43,644 nt of DNA from a virus, in the IMG/VR virus record IMGVR_UViG_3300021401_000015, positions 1 through 43,644 of that record. One strand, 5' to 3'. The notes under the pieces are model-generated. The model saw nothing but the letters and a program-made list of their open reading frames with translations, searched no databases and had not been told where the DNA came from. Both the position numbers and the translations under genes were made by a program. Below, one piece after another: positions 31,308 through 39,426 of this stretch. How positions within the stretch are numbered: the first letter of the stretch is position 1; every line of letters starts with the position of its first letter.

Positions 31308-31810
31308 GCGATGGCCTCCTTCTCCTCGTTCGAGTCGCCGCGTTTCTTAACCGCTAAAACTCGTGGGTCGGCTCCAGTGAGAGCTTCCGTTTGACGTTGA
31401 AGGTGTCCTATCGCTTCAAATGCCTCGGTCGGCGGTGCCGGGGGATGTAGGACGTTGGCCAACTTCGTCTGTTCGTCGGAGTCTGACGCGAGATACTTCC
31501 TTATTTCCGCCTCGCTGGTCCTGCGCGGGTCGCGGAGCATGTAACCGAGTGCCAGGCACATTTCACCTAGCGGGGTGATGTGGATGAAGTAACGTGCGCC
31601 CCTGCCAAAGTCGGTATTGGTCAGGTCCTCGATAAGCCCACGCTCCAACAGCGGCCCCGCGATCTGCTCCAGCGTGAACGGGTCGTCTTCATCGCGGAGT
31701 GCGCCGGTCCCGATGGCCCCGTAGGGGTCGTGCTTCTTCTGGTCCATCAGAAGCTCAAGGGCGCGGCGGTGGCGCGGGGGAATCGGCATGAAGTGGTCGG
31801 ACGCTGGCAT
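31304..31810 (-). CDS. possible winged-helix-like protein, 168 aa
   Basis: A 168-residue protein. LEQIAGPLLERGLIEDLTNTDFGRGARYFIHITPLGEMCLALG (about 47-90) has the pattern of a winged helix (helices, then a wing ending I-T-P-x-G). The C-terminal half is helical. Its ATG directly follows the stop of the Cys-rich gene, with CCAGGAGG upstream. It might be regulatory despite lying among head genes. Confidence 0.6.
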   Translation of the reverse strand: MPASDHFMPIPPRHRRALELLMDQKKHDPYGAIGTGALRDEDDPFTLEQIAGPLLERGLIEDLTNTDFGRGARYFIHITPLGEMCLALGYMLRDPRRTSEAEIRKYLASDSDEQTKLANVLHPPAPPTEAFEAIGHLQRQTEALTGADPRVLAVKKRGDSNEEKEAIA

Positions 31811-31987
31811 TTATCCGCCTCCTGGGTGACATGCTTTAAGGTGATCGCAATAGACGCAGTAGTCCGAACGTCCTCCCTCCAAAAAATCATCACAAGGGCC
31901 AAGATTTTCCGGGTAGGTCGAACACGCGCAATTCGTGCGTGGATTCCGAGGAGTCATCGTTGTGTCACAAAGGGGTTTGCCCATCAT
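31811..31987 (-). CDS. small Cys-rich protein, 58 aa
   Basis: A 58-residue ORF with ATGATG start at 31987 and TAA at 31813-31811. AGGAGG lies five bases upstream, an excellent ribosome site. The start overlaps the portal stop (ATGA) and the stop abuts the next ATG. Cys-rich: CDTT, NCACSTYPENLGPCDD, YCVYCDHLKAC, so probably a zinc-binding mini-protein. The perfect packing makes it almost surely real. Confidence 0.75.
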   Translation of the reverse strand: MMGKPLCDTTMTPRNPRTNCACSTYPENLGPCDDFLEGGRSDYCVYCDHLKACHPGGG

Positions 31988-34104
31988 CCGCCTCCTGTGG
32001 GTGCGTAGAACTGGCTGGCTTGCATCCCGCGCTCGTCGGCGGTGCGCTCGGCAAAGGCGGCGGCACGTTCGAGCGGCGATTGCACTAGGGTCTGGTGGGT
32101 GGTGTCGATGCTCTTGGCCGCGATGCGACCGGCGATTTTTTTGTCTTCAAGGTCCATGTCGTTCTGGTGTTTCTGCTGTAGCTCGGCGGCGGTCGATTGC
32201 GCCTTGATCGCGGCGGGGTTCTGCTGCATCATCATTTGCTTCTCTTGGTCGGTCATCGGAACAATGAGGTCGGCCCGGTTCTTCCACTCGCTCATATCGA
32301 GGACCATCTTCACCAGTTCCATGACGTTGACCTTGTAACCGACTTGGCTCATCTGTTGGACGAGTGCCTGGTTGCCAAAGACTTCTAGTAAAAATGGCAG
32401 TGCCTGGGCCATGCGGTTCCGGGCGGCGAGTTTTGTACCTGCCAAGGTTTCAAATTTGACGTTGGTCCGCATGAAATCGCCAAAGTCCACCACGAGGTCA
32501 GCCGTGCGCTCGCCCAGGATGTCGCGAATTTCCTGTATCGGCATCCGCTCTTTGACCATCTGCCAGAGGAAGTTGAGGAAGGGAAGGAACACCCCGTCAA
32601 CGAAGCGTTCGACCGGCGATTGCAAACGACCCGAGGAAGCGGCCTGGAGCATCCCCGCGCCTGTACCGGAGTGCCCCACACTGCTCCCCCGGCCTGGGAG
32701 GACCCCTTGAACAGTTGCTTGGTCTGCGCCGGTCGCGCCTTCGCTCGAACCGATGGCGGCTTGTATGGCCCTCCATGCGTCGGGCGGAGGGTTCGGCTGC
32801 GGCACGAGCGCGACGGCCTTGGTCGCGTCGGCCCCGTCCACCATGCGGATGCCACCCAGCCTTCGCCGCTGGTCCTGAGTCGGCACATTCGCTCCCCGCG
32901 CGATTGCATACTCAGGTTGGACGGCGAAGGCCAGGATATCGAGGATCGCGTTCATCATCCCCTGCTCGACGCGCTGGTCCGCGCCGGAGATGCGACCCAC
33001 ACCCATTCCATAGCCGGAGTTCTCGATGTCCCAATAGTTCGCACTCAGAAACGGCTTGTCCGGTAGTTTGTGTTTCCCGTTGCGAATAACGCATTTTTGT
33101 TGTAGCACCACACGGACCTGGGTCTTGTCGTACCACTCCAGGACCTGCATCGGCTTCTGTAGCGGGTCCTCGCTGAAGTCCTGGTCCGGCATCGCGGCAT
33201 GGTGGACGTTGGTGCTTGCCACCATAGCTTGCTCAAGCGAGTTCGCGGATTCGGTCTGCTCCTCGTCGGACATGAAGATGTGGCGGAGAACGTCGTCGGG
33301 CGGGATGTCGTAGTCGGGGTTCTCGCGGAGCTTCGTGAGGTCGTCATAGTTCAGGTAGTCCTCATAGACAATCCACTTTGCCTTCCATAGTTGGTTGGGG
33401 TTGCACCACTTGGGGTCTACAAACACCTGACCGATATTGCACTTCTCGAAGAAGGGCCGGTTGCGCGTCACTTCCACGTCCACGGCCTCAAACTCGTCTG
33501 ACTCCTCGGTGTAGATGGTCAGGGGCTTGCCAAAGGGCATGGGCACTTGCGGCGGTGCGCTCTTCCTGTGGTAGTGCGTCTCCACCGTCGTCTCCGTCAC
33601 CCATCCGATTTTGAAGATGACGGTGCCGGAGTTGACCATCGCCTGGATGCCATAACTACACTCTTGCTTGAAATTGATCTGGTCGAGGAGTTCGGAGACA
33701 AGCTCCGTCCATGCCCTCGTCGTGTCCTGATGGGTGTTGGGCCGGGGGCGAACCAGGAACGGGGTCGGGTCCGAAAAAACGGCCCCGGTGATTGCCGGGG
33801 CCAGAGAGTTCGTTTGTTTCGCCACTGTGAAGCGTGAGACGTTCGAGCGCGTGACGGTGGACCCCTCGAAGACGCTTAGGGTCCGCGGCGATTGGTAGAG
33901 TACGTCGCTCTCGGTCCATTGCAGGGGCCAACGGCGGTCATTGAGCCACGCGCTTGCCCTCTCATAGTCCTGTACTACGATGCTGATAGCGGCTTGGTCG
34001 GTGTACTTTGCAGCGATGGCGGGGTCGGGCGAGGTCTTGATGTCCCTGGGCAGCACTGGTCTGCTGGGATTACTGGTCAGCGGCAATGTTGCGCTTGCGG
34101 CCAT
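31984..34104 (-). CDS. portal protein
   Basis: A 706-residue protein, the right size for podophage portals. Features: IVVQDYERASAWLNDRRWPLQW at the start, a central GKHKLPDKPFLSANYWDIENSGYGMGVGRISGADQRVEQGMMNAILD (about 350-395), then GADATKAVALVPQPNPPPDAW, and a Gln/Met-rich helical C-terminus (QEKQMMMQQNPAAIKAQSTAAELQQKHQNDM). This arrangement is that of portals in N4/acidobacterial-type podophages. It stands between terminase and scaffold genes. It forms the dodecameric DNA channel at one capsid vertex. Confidence 0.8.
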   Translation of the reverse strand: MAASATLPLTSNPSRPVLPRDIKTSPDPAIAAKYTDQAAISIVVQDYERASAWLNDRRWPLQWTESDVLYQSPRTLSVFEGSTVTRSNVSRFTVAKQTNSLAPAITGAVFSDPTPFLVRPRPNTHQDTTRAWTELVSELLDQINFKQECSYGIQAMVNSGTVIFKIGWVTETTVETHYHRKSAPPQVPMPFGKPLTIYTEESDEFEAVDVEVTRNRPFFEKCNIGQVFVDPKWCNPNQLWKAKWIVYEDYLNYDDLTKLRENPDYDIPPDDVLRHIFMSDEEQTESANSLEQAMVASTNVHHAAMPDQDFSEDPLQKPMQVLEWYDKTQVRVVLQQKCVIRNGKHKLPDKPFLSANYWDIENSGYGMGVGRISGADQRVEQGMMNAILDILAFAVQPEYAIARGANVPTQDQRRRLGGIRMVDGADATKAVALVPQPNPPPDAWRAIQAAIGSSEGATGADQATVQGVLPGRGSSVGHSGTGAGMLQAASSGRLQSPVERFVDGVFLPFLNFLWQMVKERMPIQEIRDILGERTADLVVDFGDFMRTNVKFETLAGTKLAARNRMAQALPFLLEVFGNQALVQQMSQVGYKVNVMELVKMVLDMSEWKNRADLIVPMTDQEKQMMMQQNPAAIKAQSTAAELQQKHQNDMDLEDKKIAGRIAAKSIDTTHQTLVQSPLERAAAFAERTADERGMQASQFYAPTGGG
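33652..33660 (+). repeat. dispersed 9-mer ATAACTACA
   Basis: Exact copy in the portal gene, read as Cys-Ser-Tyr. Confidence 0.8.
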
Positions 34105-34230
34105 GGTCCGAGGTCCTCGTCAAAATTCAACGGGTTCGGGTCGGAGTTAACTCACGGCCACTTCCGCAACATTCGTAACATCAAGGCTTAGGGCTGATGT
34201 GTTCTTTTGGTAACGTACACCAGTTCCGGG

Positions 34231-34260
34231 ATAATATGCCCTTTGTAACTTTCTATTCAA
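34231..34260 (-). promoter_or_regulatory. promoter for the portal/capsid operon
   Basis: On the minus strand TTGAAT (34260-34255), an 18-base spacer and TATTAT (34236-34231) make a good sigma70-type promoter. It lies in the 173-base gap before the portal gene and leaves a leader of about 125 bases. Confidence 0.6.
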
Positions 34261-34283
34261 CTAGGGAAATTCACAGGTTACAA
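34243..34283. promoter_or_regulatory. inverted repeat over the portal promoter
   Basis: TTGTAAC (34243-34249) and GTTACAA (34277-34283) form a perfect 7-bp inverted repeat spaced by 27 bases. It surrounds the -35 box and touches the stop codon of the upstream gene. This could be an operator for a dimeric regulator. Confidence 0.45.
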
Positions 34284-34508
34284 GTCGTTCGCCTTGCGTT
34301 CGCCGTATCGGATGGGGATGACATCGAACGTGTCGCCCGTATCTTCTACGCGGTGGCCCTCCAGCAATCCGGCCTCTTCGAGTTCAAAGAGGATTTTTAA
34401 TGCATCGTCTTCCCTGTAGAAACAGGCCAGCACTTCGGCTTTGTGTCCGAAGAGTGGGACGTTGCCAATACGTGCAATCTTATTTTCCGCATCCACGATA
34501 ACGAACAT
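34278..34508 (-). CDS. small protein after terminase, 76 aa
   Basis: A 76-residue protein starting MFVIVDAENKIARIGNVPLF. The start at 34508 lies eight bases after the terminase stop; the longer frame upstream is inside the terminase gene. Alpha/beta by appearance with ALKILFELEEAGLLEG. An exact 9-mer lies four bases before the ATG and overlaps the terminase stop codon. Function unknown. Confidence 0.65.
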   Translation of the reverse strand: MFVIVDAENKIARIGNVPLFGHKAEVLACFYREDDALKILFELEEAGLLEGHRVEDTGDTFDVIPIRYGERKANDL

Positions 34509-34511
34509 GAT

Positions 34512-34520
34512 TGTAGTTAT
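34512..34520 (-). repeat. dispersed 9-mer ATAACTACA at a gene junction
   Basis: Exact copy between terminase stop and the next ATG, preceded by TAGAAT on the same strand. Confidence 0.85.
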
Positions 34521-36244
34521 TCTAACCCCGGCATCATCACTTCCAAACCAAGCTCGTTGAATAGCCTCTCCTCCACGCCGGGGACCTCTATTTCTTCCGG
34601 CTCCGGCTCCGAAGGCGTGTAGACACCGCGCCCATAAATCAGGTTGTACTTGTCCCTCTCGCGCATCATCTCCCACGCGAGGTCTTCGTCATCAAGCTCG
34701 GTCGCGGCGATGCTCACCGGCAAGTTGTCGGCAATCCGCGAGACTACATCGGGTAGTCCGTTGTCGTCGGTCATCCCGTATTGTACGAAGCCCTGAATCA
34801 GCGGCTTGGTCTTGAGGCCAGTCGAGAAGTAGAGCCGTGACGATGCCAGTAGCGGCTCGATGCTGCGGATGCGGGTATCGCGCTCTCCGCCGTCGCCCTG
34901 GAAGTCCACCCACGTTACGAAGATGTCCCAGCCGGTCGTCAGGCTGTAGTTATTGATCGCCGGTTGAATCAGACGCGCTCCCGGCGAGTCTTCGATTTCG
35001 ACGGTGTGCATTCCGTTGCGCCGCGCCGTGTCGTGAATCAGCTTCGCCAACACCGAAGGCTTGTAGTGGCCCTGTATCGTCTCGATGATGTACATGCGGT
35101 TGCGATGCATGAGGCCCACCGCGCCGGAGGTCATCAACCAGTTGAGGCTCCGGCACGGTAGTCGGAAGTGGATGAACCGCTGGCCCTCCATCGGTAGCTC
35201 GGCCTCCTCGGTCATCGCGGCAAGCATCTGCGCGTCGGTGAAGACAAGTTCTGCGGCCCCGTAGCTGTCCAATTGATATTGCGACATGAATGATTCAAAG
35301 TCGGCCTCATACTCCTCGCGCAAAAAGTCGTAGCTGAGGATGGTGGGGAAGAGAAGTTCGACTTCGTTTTCGGGCGGAAACCCGTTGGGGTCCAGTCGTT
35401 CGCCATTCAGCAGCCGAAGTGCCGGTTTGAATACCCGGTCGTAGCTCCCAGGCCGCGCCGTCAATACCTCGTCGCTGAAGGTGTCTCCCAAGCCGTAGGG
35501 GGTCCCGATCTTGATTTCGATGCCGGTGGGCTTCAGGATTTTCCGGGTGAGTTTGTAGGCTTTAGTGACGGCCACGCGGCCTTCAAATTTTTTGGAGTTG
35601 CGATTGGTATTGATGTCGTCGTACACCAGCACGTCGGGGTGCCATCCGGTCGTGTTCGAGTCAATCGAGTTCGCCCATATCATCGGCTCTACGATCTTGG
35701 GTTCGGTCTGCCGCAAAGGGCCGGTAAACTGGCCGGGGACCGGCTGCTTGATGGCGCACAATTCGGGGAAGAGTGCCTGGAAGAGTGTCGCCGGTCGGCG
35801 CGGCTCCTTGATGAAGAAGCTGGCAATCTGGTCCACAAAGGCGAAGGCCAGGTCTTTGCCGCCGCTCATAATCAGAATGGCGATGGTGAAGTAGTAGTGA
35901 AGGATGAGTTGGACACAGTAGGCGATGTCGAGTGTAGTTTTGTAGGTGTTGCGCGGGTAGAGAAGCGTTCGCCGTCGCTTGCGGCCTTTGTATAGCTCCT
36001 CGGTCGTCTGGTCGGGGTCTATCTCCGGAAAAAACTGGATGGCCTCATGGTGAACGTCCTCGGTGATGAGGCAATAGCCCAACGTGTAGCAGAGCGCGAG
36101 TAGGTTGGTCTTGCAGCATCGCCGTCCGTCCTCCTTCACATCCTCTTCGTGTAAAACTCGGTCAGTTAGCTCCGCTCTCCAGGCCGCATTGTTCGCACCC
36201 TCTTGGTAGGGGTCCCTCAATCGCCTCCAATTAAATCCGCTCAT
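34517..36244 (-). CDS. terL: terminase large subunit
   Basis: A 575-residue packaging motor and nuclease. The ATPase has a Walker A-like LYPRNTYKTTL (95-105; RNTYKTT in place of GxxxxGKT, as in many phage terminases) and Walker B VLVYDD (205-210), followed by INTNRNSKKFE. The C-terminal nuclease half contains GLMHRNRMYIIETIQGHY and TVEIEDSPGARL. It cuts concatemers and drives DNA into the prohead. No small terminase subunit is recognised, although a small upstream gene could serve. Its start codon touches the divergent HNH gene. Confidence 0.85.
   Translation of the reverse strand: MSGFNWRRLRDPYQEGANNAAWRAELTDRVLHEEDVKEDGRRCCKTNLLALCYTLGYCLITEDVHHEAIQFFPEIDPDQTTEELYKGRKRRRTLLYPRNTYKTTLDIAYCVQLILHYYFTIAILIMSGGKDLAFAFVDQIASFFIKEPRRPATLFQALFPELCAIKQPVPGQFTGPLRQTEPKIVEPMIWANSIDSNTTGWHPDVLVYDDINTNRNSKKFEGRVAVTKAYKLTRKILKPTGIEIKIGTPYGLGDTFSDEVLTARPGSYDRVFKPALRLLNGERLDPNGFPPENEVELLFPTILSYDFLREEYEADFESFMSQYQLDSYGAAELVFTDAQMLAAMTEEAELPMEGQRFIHFRLPCRSLNWLMTSGAVGLMHRNRMYIIETIQGHYKPSVLAKLIHDTARRNGMHTVEIEDSPGARLIQPAINNYSLTTGWDIFVTWVDFQGDGGERDTRIRSIEPLLASSRLYFSTGLKTKPLIQGFVQYGMTDDNGLPDVVSRIADNLPVSIAATELDDEDLAWEMMRERDKYNLIYGRGVYTPSEPEPEEIEVPGVEERLFNELGLEVMMPGLE
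34945..34953 (-). repeat. dispersed 9-mer ATAACTACA
   Basis: Exact copy in the terminase gene, read as Asn-Asn-Tyr. Confidence 0.8.
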
Positions 36245-36759
36245 TGGTGGCTCCGTGTAACGTAGACTATATTCCTGTGTCCCATCGAATTATCCCCCTC
36301 ACTCAAGGCCAAGTTGCCCTCGTTGATGAAGCCGATTTTGAAATGCTGAGTCAATGGAAGTGGTACGCAAAGTGGAGTGAGGGAGGAAAATGCTTTTACG
36401 CTCGTCGCATCTTCAAAATCAAAAAAGGCAAGTACGCCTGGACGAACATGGAGACGGTCATTGTTCGACCGCGCAAAGGCCGCACTGCTGACCATAAATC
36501 GGGCGATACTCTCGACAATCGGCGCAATAATCTTAGGGAGGCTACGAAGCGTCAAAACGCTATCAATCGCCGTCGCCGCACCGACAACAAAACCGGTCAG
36601 ACGGGCGTTAGTTATGACAAGACGCATGACTGCTACAAAGCGACCATTTCCGTCGCGGGGAAACAACGGTCTTTGGGATATCGAAAAACGTTTGAAGAGG
36701 CCGTCGCATTGCGAAAGGCCGGGGAACGCCGCTACTACGGCGAGTTCGTTCGCTCGTAG
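36244..36759 (+). CDS. HNH endonuclease, divergent from terL
   Basis: A 171-residue free-standing HNH endonuclease. Core: TADHKSGDTLDNRRNNLREATKRQN (81-105) with Asp83-His84, Asn96 and Asn105, then an AP2-like DNA-binding end (about 120-168). The usual MHR before the core is replaced by NME (68-70), so activity is uncertain. Start choices are TTG 36244, GTG 36247 or GTG 36277, none with a clear ribosome site; the conserved part begins near residue 16. It is the only rightward gene inside the structural arm and shares its start boundary with terL, as expected of a mobile insertion. Related to the HNH at 4461-4991. Confidence 0.75.
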   Translation: MVAPCNVDYIPVSHRIIPLTQGQVALVDEADFEMLSQWKWYAKWSEGGKCFYARRIFKIKKGKYAWTNMETVIVRPRKGRTADHKSGDTLDNRRNNLREATKRQNAINRRRRTDNKTGQTGVSYDKTHDCYKATISVAGKQRSLGYRKTFEEAVALRKAGERRYYGEFVRS

Positions 36760-36794
36760 TCTCGGCGTTCCCCGCCAATTGAAATGCTGCTTCA

Positions 36795-37379
36795 TTACCG
36801 CTTCGGCTGTGGGGTCAGCGGAGGGTCGTTGCTGGGCCTGTTGCCGAAGCCGGGGTCAACGGGGAATCCGGGCTTCTGCGACGGGTCCAGCACCACCCAG
36901 CGGTAGCCGATGCCAACCAGCCAACAGAAGGCGAGGATTTTGCCCTTAATGTCCGGAGGAAGCGGAGGCCACACGGAGCCGGGCGGCAATGGAAGGCTGT
37001 TGTCTACGCCGTCTCCCTCGGTGGGATAGATGGGGTGCGACGGGTAGATTGGCTGTTGGGGAGGCCAGATGCCAAGCGGAGGTCTTGGAAACCCACCGGG
37101 AGGACGAGGCAGGTCATTACCGGGTTTGACGGGGTAGGTGGGGGGTAGGCCATTGTCGATTCCCGCTCCCTCGTCTACTCCATAGCCGGGGTCTACCGGG
37201 CGGTTGATGACGGGGGGAAGTGGAATCCCGAAGCCGGGGTCAACCGGACCACCGAAGCCGGGTCGTCCGGGTCCGGGCAAGCCGTTGTCGATTCCCGCGC
37301 CTTCGTCTACTCCGAAGCCGGGGTCAACGGGTCGTCCGCTGGCGTCGATGAAGCGGATTACTGCAAGCTGTCCTCGCAT
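36795..37379 (-). CDS. Pro/Gly-rich repeat protein, 194 aa
   Basis: A 194-residue protein built from RPVDPGFGVDEGAGIDNGLP-type units (about 16-35 and 60-79, with a shorter GPVDPGFGIPLPP between), then Pro-rich stretches and a conserved GKILAFCWLVGIGYRWVVLDPSQKP (about 145-169). I recognise the last block from many phage genomes; it is often near structural genes. The ATG has AGGAG upstream. Probably an extended, flexible virion or assembly protein. Confidence 0.7.
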   Translation of the reverse strand: MRGQLAVIRFIDASGRPVDPGFGVDEGAGIDNGLPGPGRPGFGGPVDPGFGIPLPPVINRPVDPGYGVDEGAGIDNGLPPTYPVKPGNDLPRPPGGFPRPPLGIWPPQQPIYPSHPIYPTEGDGVDNSLPLPPGSVWPPLPPDIKGKILAFCWLVGIGYRWVVLDPSQKPGFPVDPGFGNRPSNDPPLTPQPKR

Positions 37380-37418
37380 AACTGTTCTCCTTGTTGGGCA
37401 CTACGGTTTGGGGTGGGC

Positions 37419-37694
37419 TTACTGTCCCGCCATCGTGTTCATCTCCGCCTGGGAATCGTCCGGTTCGACTGGTCCCATGTGTTGCTGAACGTGCTGGGCG
37501 AGTTCGGCGGGGTTGGCGACGTTGTACTCGGCATCTCCGCTCTGGCCGTCGCTCGGGGGCTGGCCCTTGGAGTCGCGGAGTTCGTGTTTGGCGACATACC
37601 CGTTTTCGGTGCGCCGGATATTCATGCTGTGGGTGTGGAGTTTCTTACCTTTGCTGCTGAGGACCTTGGCTGCGCTGGCTGCTGGTGAGTCCAT
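37419..37694 (-). CDS. conserved phage protein, 91 aa
   Basis: A 91-residue protein, MDSPAASAAKVLSSKGKKLH then THSMNIRRTENGYVAKHEL and PAELAQHVQQHMG. I recognise this as a common small phage family of unknown function. The ATG at 37694 lies two bases after the previous stop and has GAAGGGTGG upstream. An exact 9-mer overlaps the start codon. Confidence 0.7.
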   Translation of the reverse strand: MDSPAASAAKVLSSKGKKLHTHSMNIRRTENGYVAKHELRDSKGQPPSDGQSGDAEYNVANPAELAQHVQQHMGPVEPDDSQAEMNTMAGQ

Positions 37695-37701
37695 AACTAC
37701 A
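37693..37701 (+). repeat. dispersed 9-mer ATAACTACA at a gene junction
   Basis: Exact copy overlapping the stop of one leftward gene and the start codon of the next. Confidence 0.85.
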
Positions 37702-37855
37702 CCACCCTTCCCACGAATAGCGTGTAGATGACCCACACGAACGTGACGAGGTAGACGGCTATTTTGACGGGGATGCGGACCCGCTCATTCAGACAGAGGT
37801 CAACGAGCGGAACGAGGATGAACTGCACGAGCAGAATGACGATGATCTGGAGCAT
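37697..37855 (-). CDS. two-helix membrane protein, 52 aa (possible holin)
   Basis: A 52-residue ORF, ATG 37855, stop TAG 37699-37697. GGAGG lies seven bases upstream. Two hydrophobic helices (IIVILLVQFILVPLVDL and IAVYLVTFVWVIYTLFVG) are joined by a charged turn (NERVRIPVK). The size and topology fit a small class II holin. Its place far from the hydrolase gene argues for caution. Confidence 0.7.
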   Translation of the reverse strand: MLQIIVILLVQFILVPLVDLCLNERVRIPVKIAVYLVTFVWVIYTLFVGRVV

Positions 37856-37888
37856 GGGTGCGCCTCCGGGGTGGCCCCCGGACCGCGC

Positions 37889-38140
37889 CTAGTTGCGCCG
37901 GAGTGCCTGACGATTGATGACGGTCGTGAAGCCGTCATCGAACCTGACCTGCGCTGTGCGTGTGGTTTGGCGGAGTATCTTGCACCGCTGCCCCTTGCGG
38001 CCCAAGCGGTCCCAGACAAGGACATAGGGGAAGGGGATTGGCTCATCCTGGGCTGCGGGGTTAGTCCCTAAGAACCGGATGGCGGATTTGAGACTAGCAT
38101 CGAACTGCTTCTCTTCGCTAGTTCTTAACTTTTTCTTCAC
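37889..38140 (-). CDS. conserved phage protein, 83 aa
   Basis: An 83-residue protein. WDRLGRKGQRCKILRQTTRTAQVRFDDGFTTVINRQALRR (about 44-82) is a widely distributed phage motif, probably an SH3-like beta barrel. Function unknown. It overlaps the upstream gene by 23 bases. Confidence 0.75.
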   Translation of the reverse strand: MKKKLRTSEEKQFDASLKSAIRFLGTNPAAQDEPIPFPYVLVWDRLGRKGQRCKILRQTTRTAQVRFDDGFTTVINRQALRRN

Positions 38141-38450
38141 GTCGCTCCATGAGGGTCCGGTGGAAACACAGGTGGCAGATTATTTCGCTTGGGTTTGCGC
38201 CCCGCGCTTTTATCATCGCCTGGGTTGATGGAGATATCCAAACGCCTAGTCCGCAGTCGCATTTGACCTGTACACACCCGATGATTCCGCCGTGCTGGTC
38301 GGACGCCACGATGGTCAGGAGTTCGTCGCTGGCCGCGTCTTCATTGGTGAACGCCTTGATCTTCCCCGCAAGGGCCATCTCGCGGAGCCGGTCGTGGACT
38401 TCAGGGTTGTCTTTCAGCATGGCGCGTATTGCTTCCCTCTCAGTGGGCAT
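38118..38450 (-). CDS. zinc-binding-like protein, 110 aa
   Basis: A 110-residue protein. The start at 38450 (MPTEREAIRAML) directly follows AGGAGGGG; the ORF from 38585 covers the upstream gene. The second half contains CVQVKCDCGLGVWIS and ICHLCFHRTLMER, four Cys and a His suitable for zinc. Function unknown, in a group of small regulatory-looking proteins. Confidence 0.7.
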   Translation of the reverse strand: MPTEREAIRAMLKDNPEVHDRLREMALAGKIKAFTNEDAASDELLTIVASDQHGGIIGCVQVKCDCGLGVWISPSTQAMIKARGANPSEIICHLCFHRTLMERREEKVKN

Positions 38451-38763
38451 CTCCCCTCCTGATGACCGTGGTGTTCTCCGCCCCGTCTTTGCCGTGGACC
38501 CACCTTCGGCCACGTTCGAGCCACTGAAGAAACTCCAGTGGTGGCCCCTGGGCCTTGATGTAGAGTTCCGGCGTGTCGGGTTCATAGGCGATAAGGGTGG
38601 AGAAGTTGAGCGGGAACATCGGCGGCGGGAGAATCCCGCCCTGGCTGATGGATTCGAGGGTGGCGGGGTCGCCAGTCTTCATGCGTTCAAGATTATCTGG
38701 TTCAATAACTACAACCAGCACACTCGAAAACATCTCTTTGATGTTAAGCATCGCTGCGACCAT
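38440..38763 (-). CDS. conserved phage protein, 107 aa
   Basis: A 107-residue protein starting MVAAMLNIKEMFSSVLVVVIEPDNLERMKTGDPATLES, with PPLEFLQWLERGRRWVHGKD near the C-terminus. I recognise it as a small phage family of unknown function. GGAGGAG precedes the ATG at 38763. One exact 9-mer lies in the Val-Val-Ile frame. Confidence 0.7.
   Translation of the reverse strand: MVAAMLNIKEMFSSVLVVVIEPDNLERMKTGDPATLESISQGGILPPPMFPLNFSTLIAYEPDTPELYIKAQGPPLEFLQWLERGRRWVHGKDGAENTTVIRRGDAH
38705..38713 (+). repeat. dispersed 9-mer ATAACTACA
   Basis: Exact copy in a coding region, read as Val-Val-Ile. Confidence 0.8.
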
Positions 38764-39016
38764 TCCGTCTCCTCCGCTTCAATTCCACTTCCAACTCGGC
38801 TCCAGTGAATAGCTCGTAGGCTCCGCGATAGTCGGCCACAACCGCAACCGCGCCCATCATCAAGCCACCTCCCACGCGCAAACATCCGTCTACTACCGCT
38901 AGAGCTAACGACGCTCTGTTGTGGGAAACTAGCTCTACCCGGCAAATACACCAGTCATCGTTCGTTCCCAACACCCGCACCCGTACAATGTCGCCGGTTT
39001 CCACATCGACACTCAT
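38744..39016 (-). CDS. hypothetical protein, 90 aa
   Basis: A 90-residue beta-rich protein, DVETGDIVRVRVLGTNDDWCICRVELVSHNRASLALAVVDG, resembling a small barrel domain. The C-terminus is basic (KRRRRNGRSD). Overlaps both neighbours; function unknown. Confidence 0.65.
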   Translation of the reverse strand: MSVDVETGDIVRVRVLGTNDDWCICRVELVSHNRASLALAVVDGCLRVGGGLMMGAVAVVADYRGAYELFTGAELEVELKRRRRNGRSDA

Positions 39017-39426
39017 TCCGCCTCGCTGTCAGACTCCACGTAGTCTCCTGCGCCGGTCAGACCAACGTCCGAAGGGCTTAGGCGGGTAGTCATGTTGGGT
39101 TTGGGCTTCGGGCCGCGCTTCTTCGGCGGGTTGGCTTTACGATACTCCCGTTCGGCAATCTCTTCCGGCGAAAGTTCCGCGTCGGGTGGTGGATTTTTTT
39201 CCTCGAACCTGCGCCAACGCAGGTATCGGGTGCGCTCGGCCAGTGACGCGGGGCGGCGGCAATACCGGCACTCTCGGGCGTCCTGTTTGCTGCGCCTCCA
39301 GTTCTTACGCCGGTCGCTGCACTCTTTCGAGCAAGTGATTGCGTGTTTGGGGCGGTCGGGGCCGATGACGTTGCCGCACATCACGCAATGGGGGGTTACA
39401 TCGGAAAAGTTGTCTACGCGGGGCAT
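39013..39426 (-). CDS. zinc-ribbon protein, 137 aa
   Basis: A 137-residue protein with two Cys clusters: CVMCGNVIGPDRPKHAITCSKECSDRRKNWRRSKQD (about 14-48) and CRYCRRPASLAERTRY. The first is a treble-clef or FCS-like zinc finger (Cys-x-x-Cys, Cys-x-x-x-Cys). A long basic, Pro-rich linker (PKKRGPKPKP, an AT-hook-like core) and an acidic tail follow. It likely binds nucleic acid. Coupled to rusA by overlap. Confidence 0.7.
   Translation of the reverse strand: MPRVDNFSDVTPHCVMCGNVIGPDRPKHAITCSKECSDRRKNWRRSKQDARECRYCRRPASLAERTRYLRWRRFEEKNPPPDAELSPEEIAEREYRKANPPKKRGPKPKPNMTTRLSPSDVGLTGAGDYVESDSEAE

Noticed and set aside
34197-34400. 67-residue rightward ORF before the terminase
   Set aside because: It lies mostly antisense to the 76-residue leftward gene, and its start region covers the promoter of the portal operon. 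No ribosome site was seen.
36241-36795. 184-residue leftward ORF opposite the HNH gene
   Set aside because: The opposite strand carries a recognisable HNH and AP2-like sequence; this frame is its shadow.
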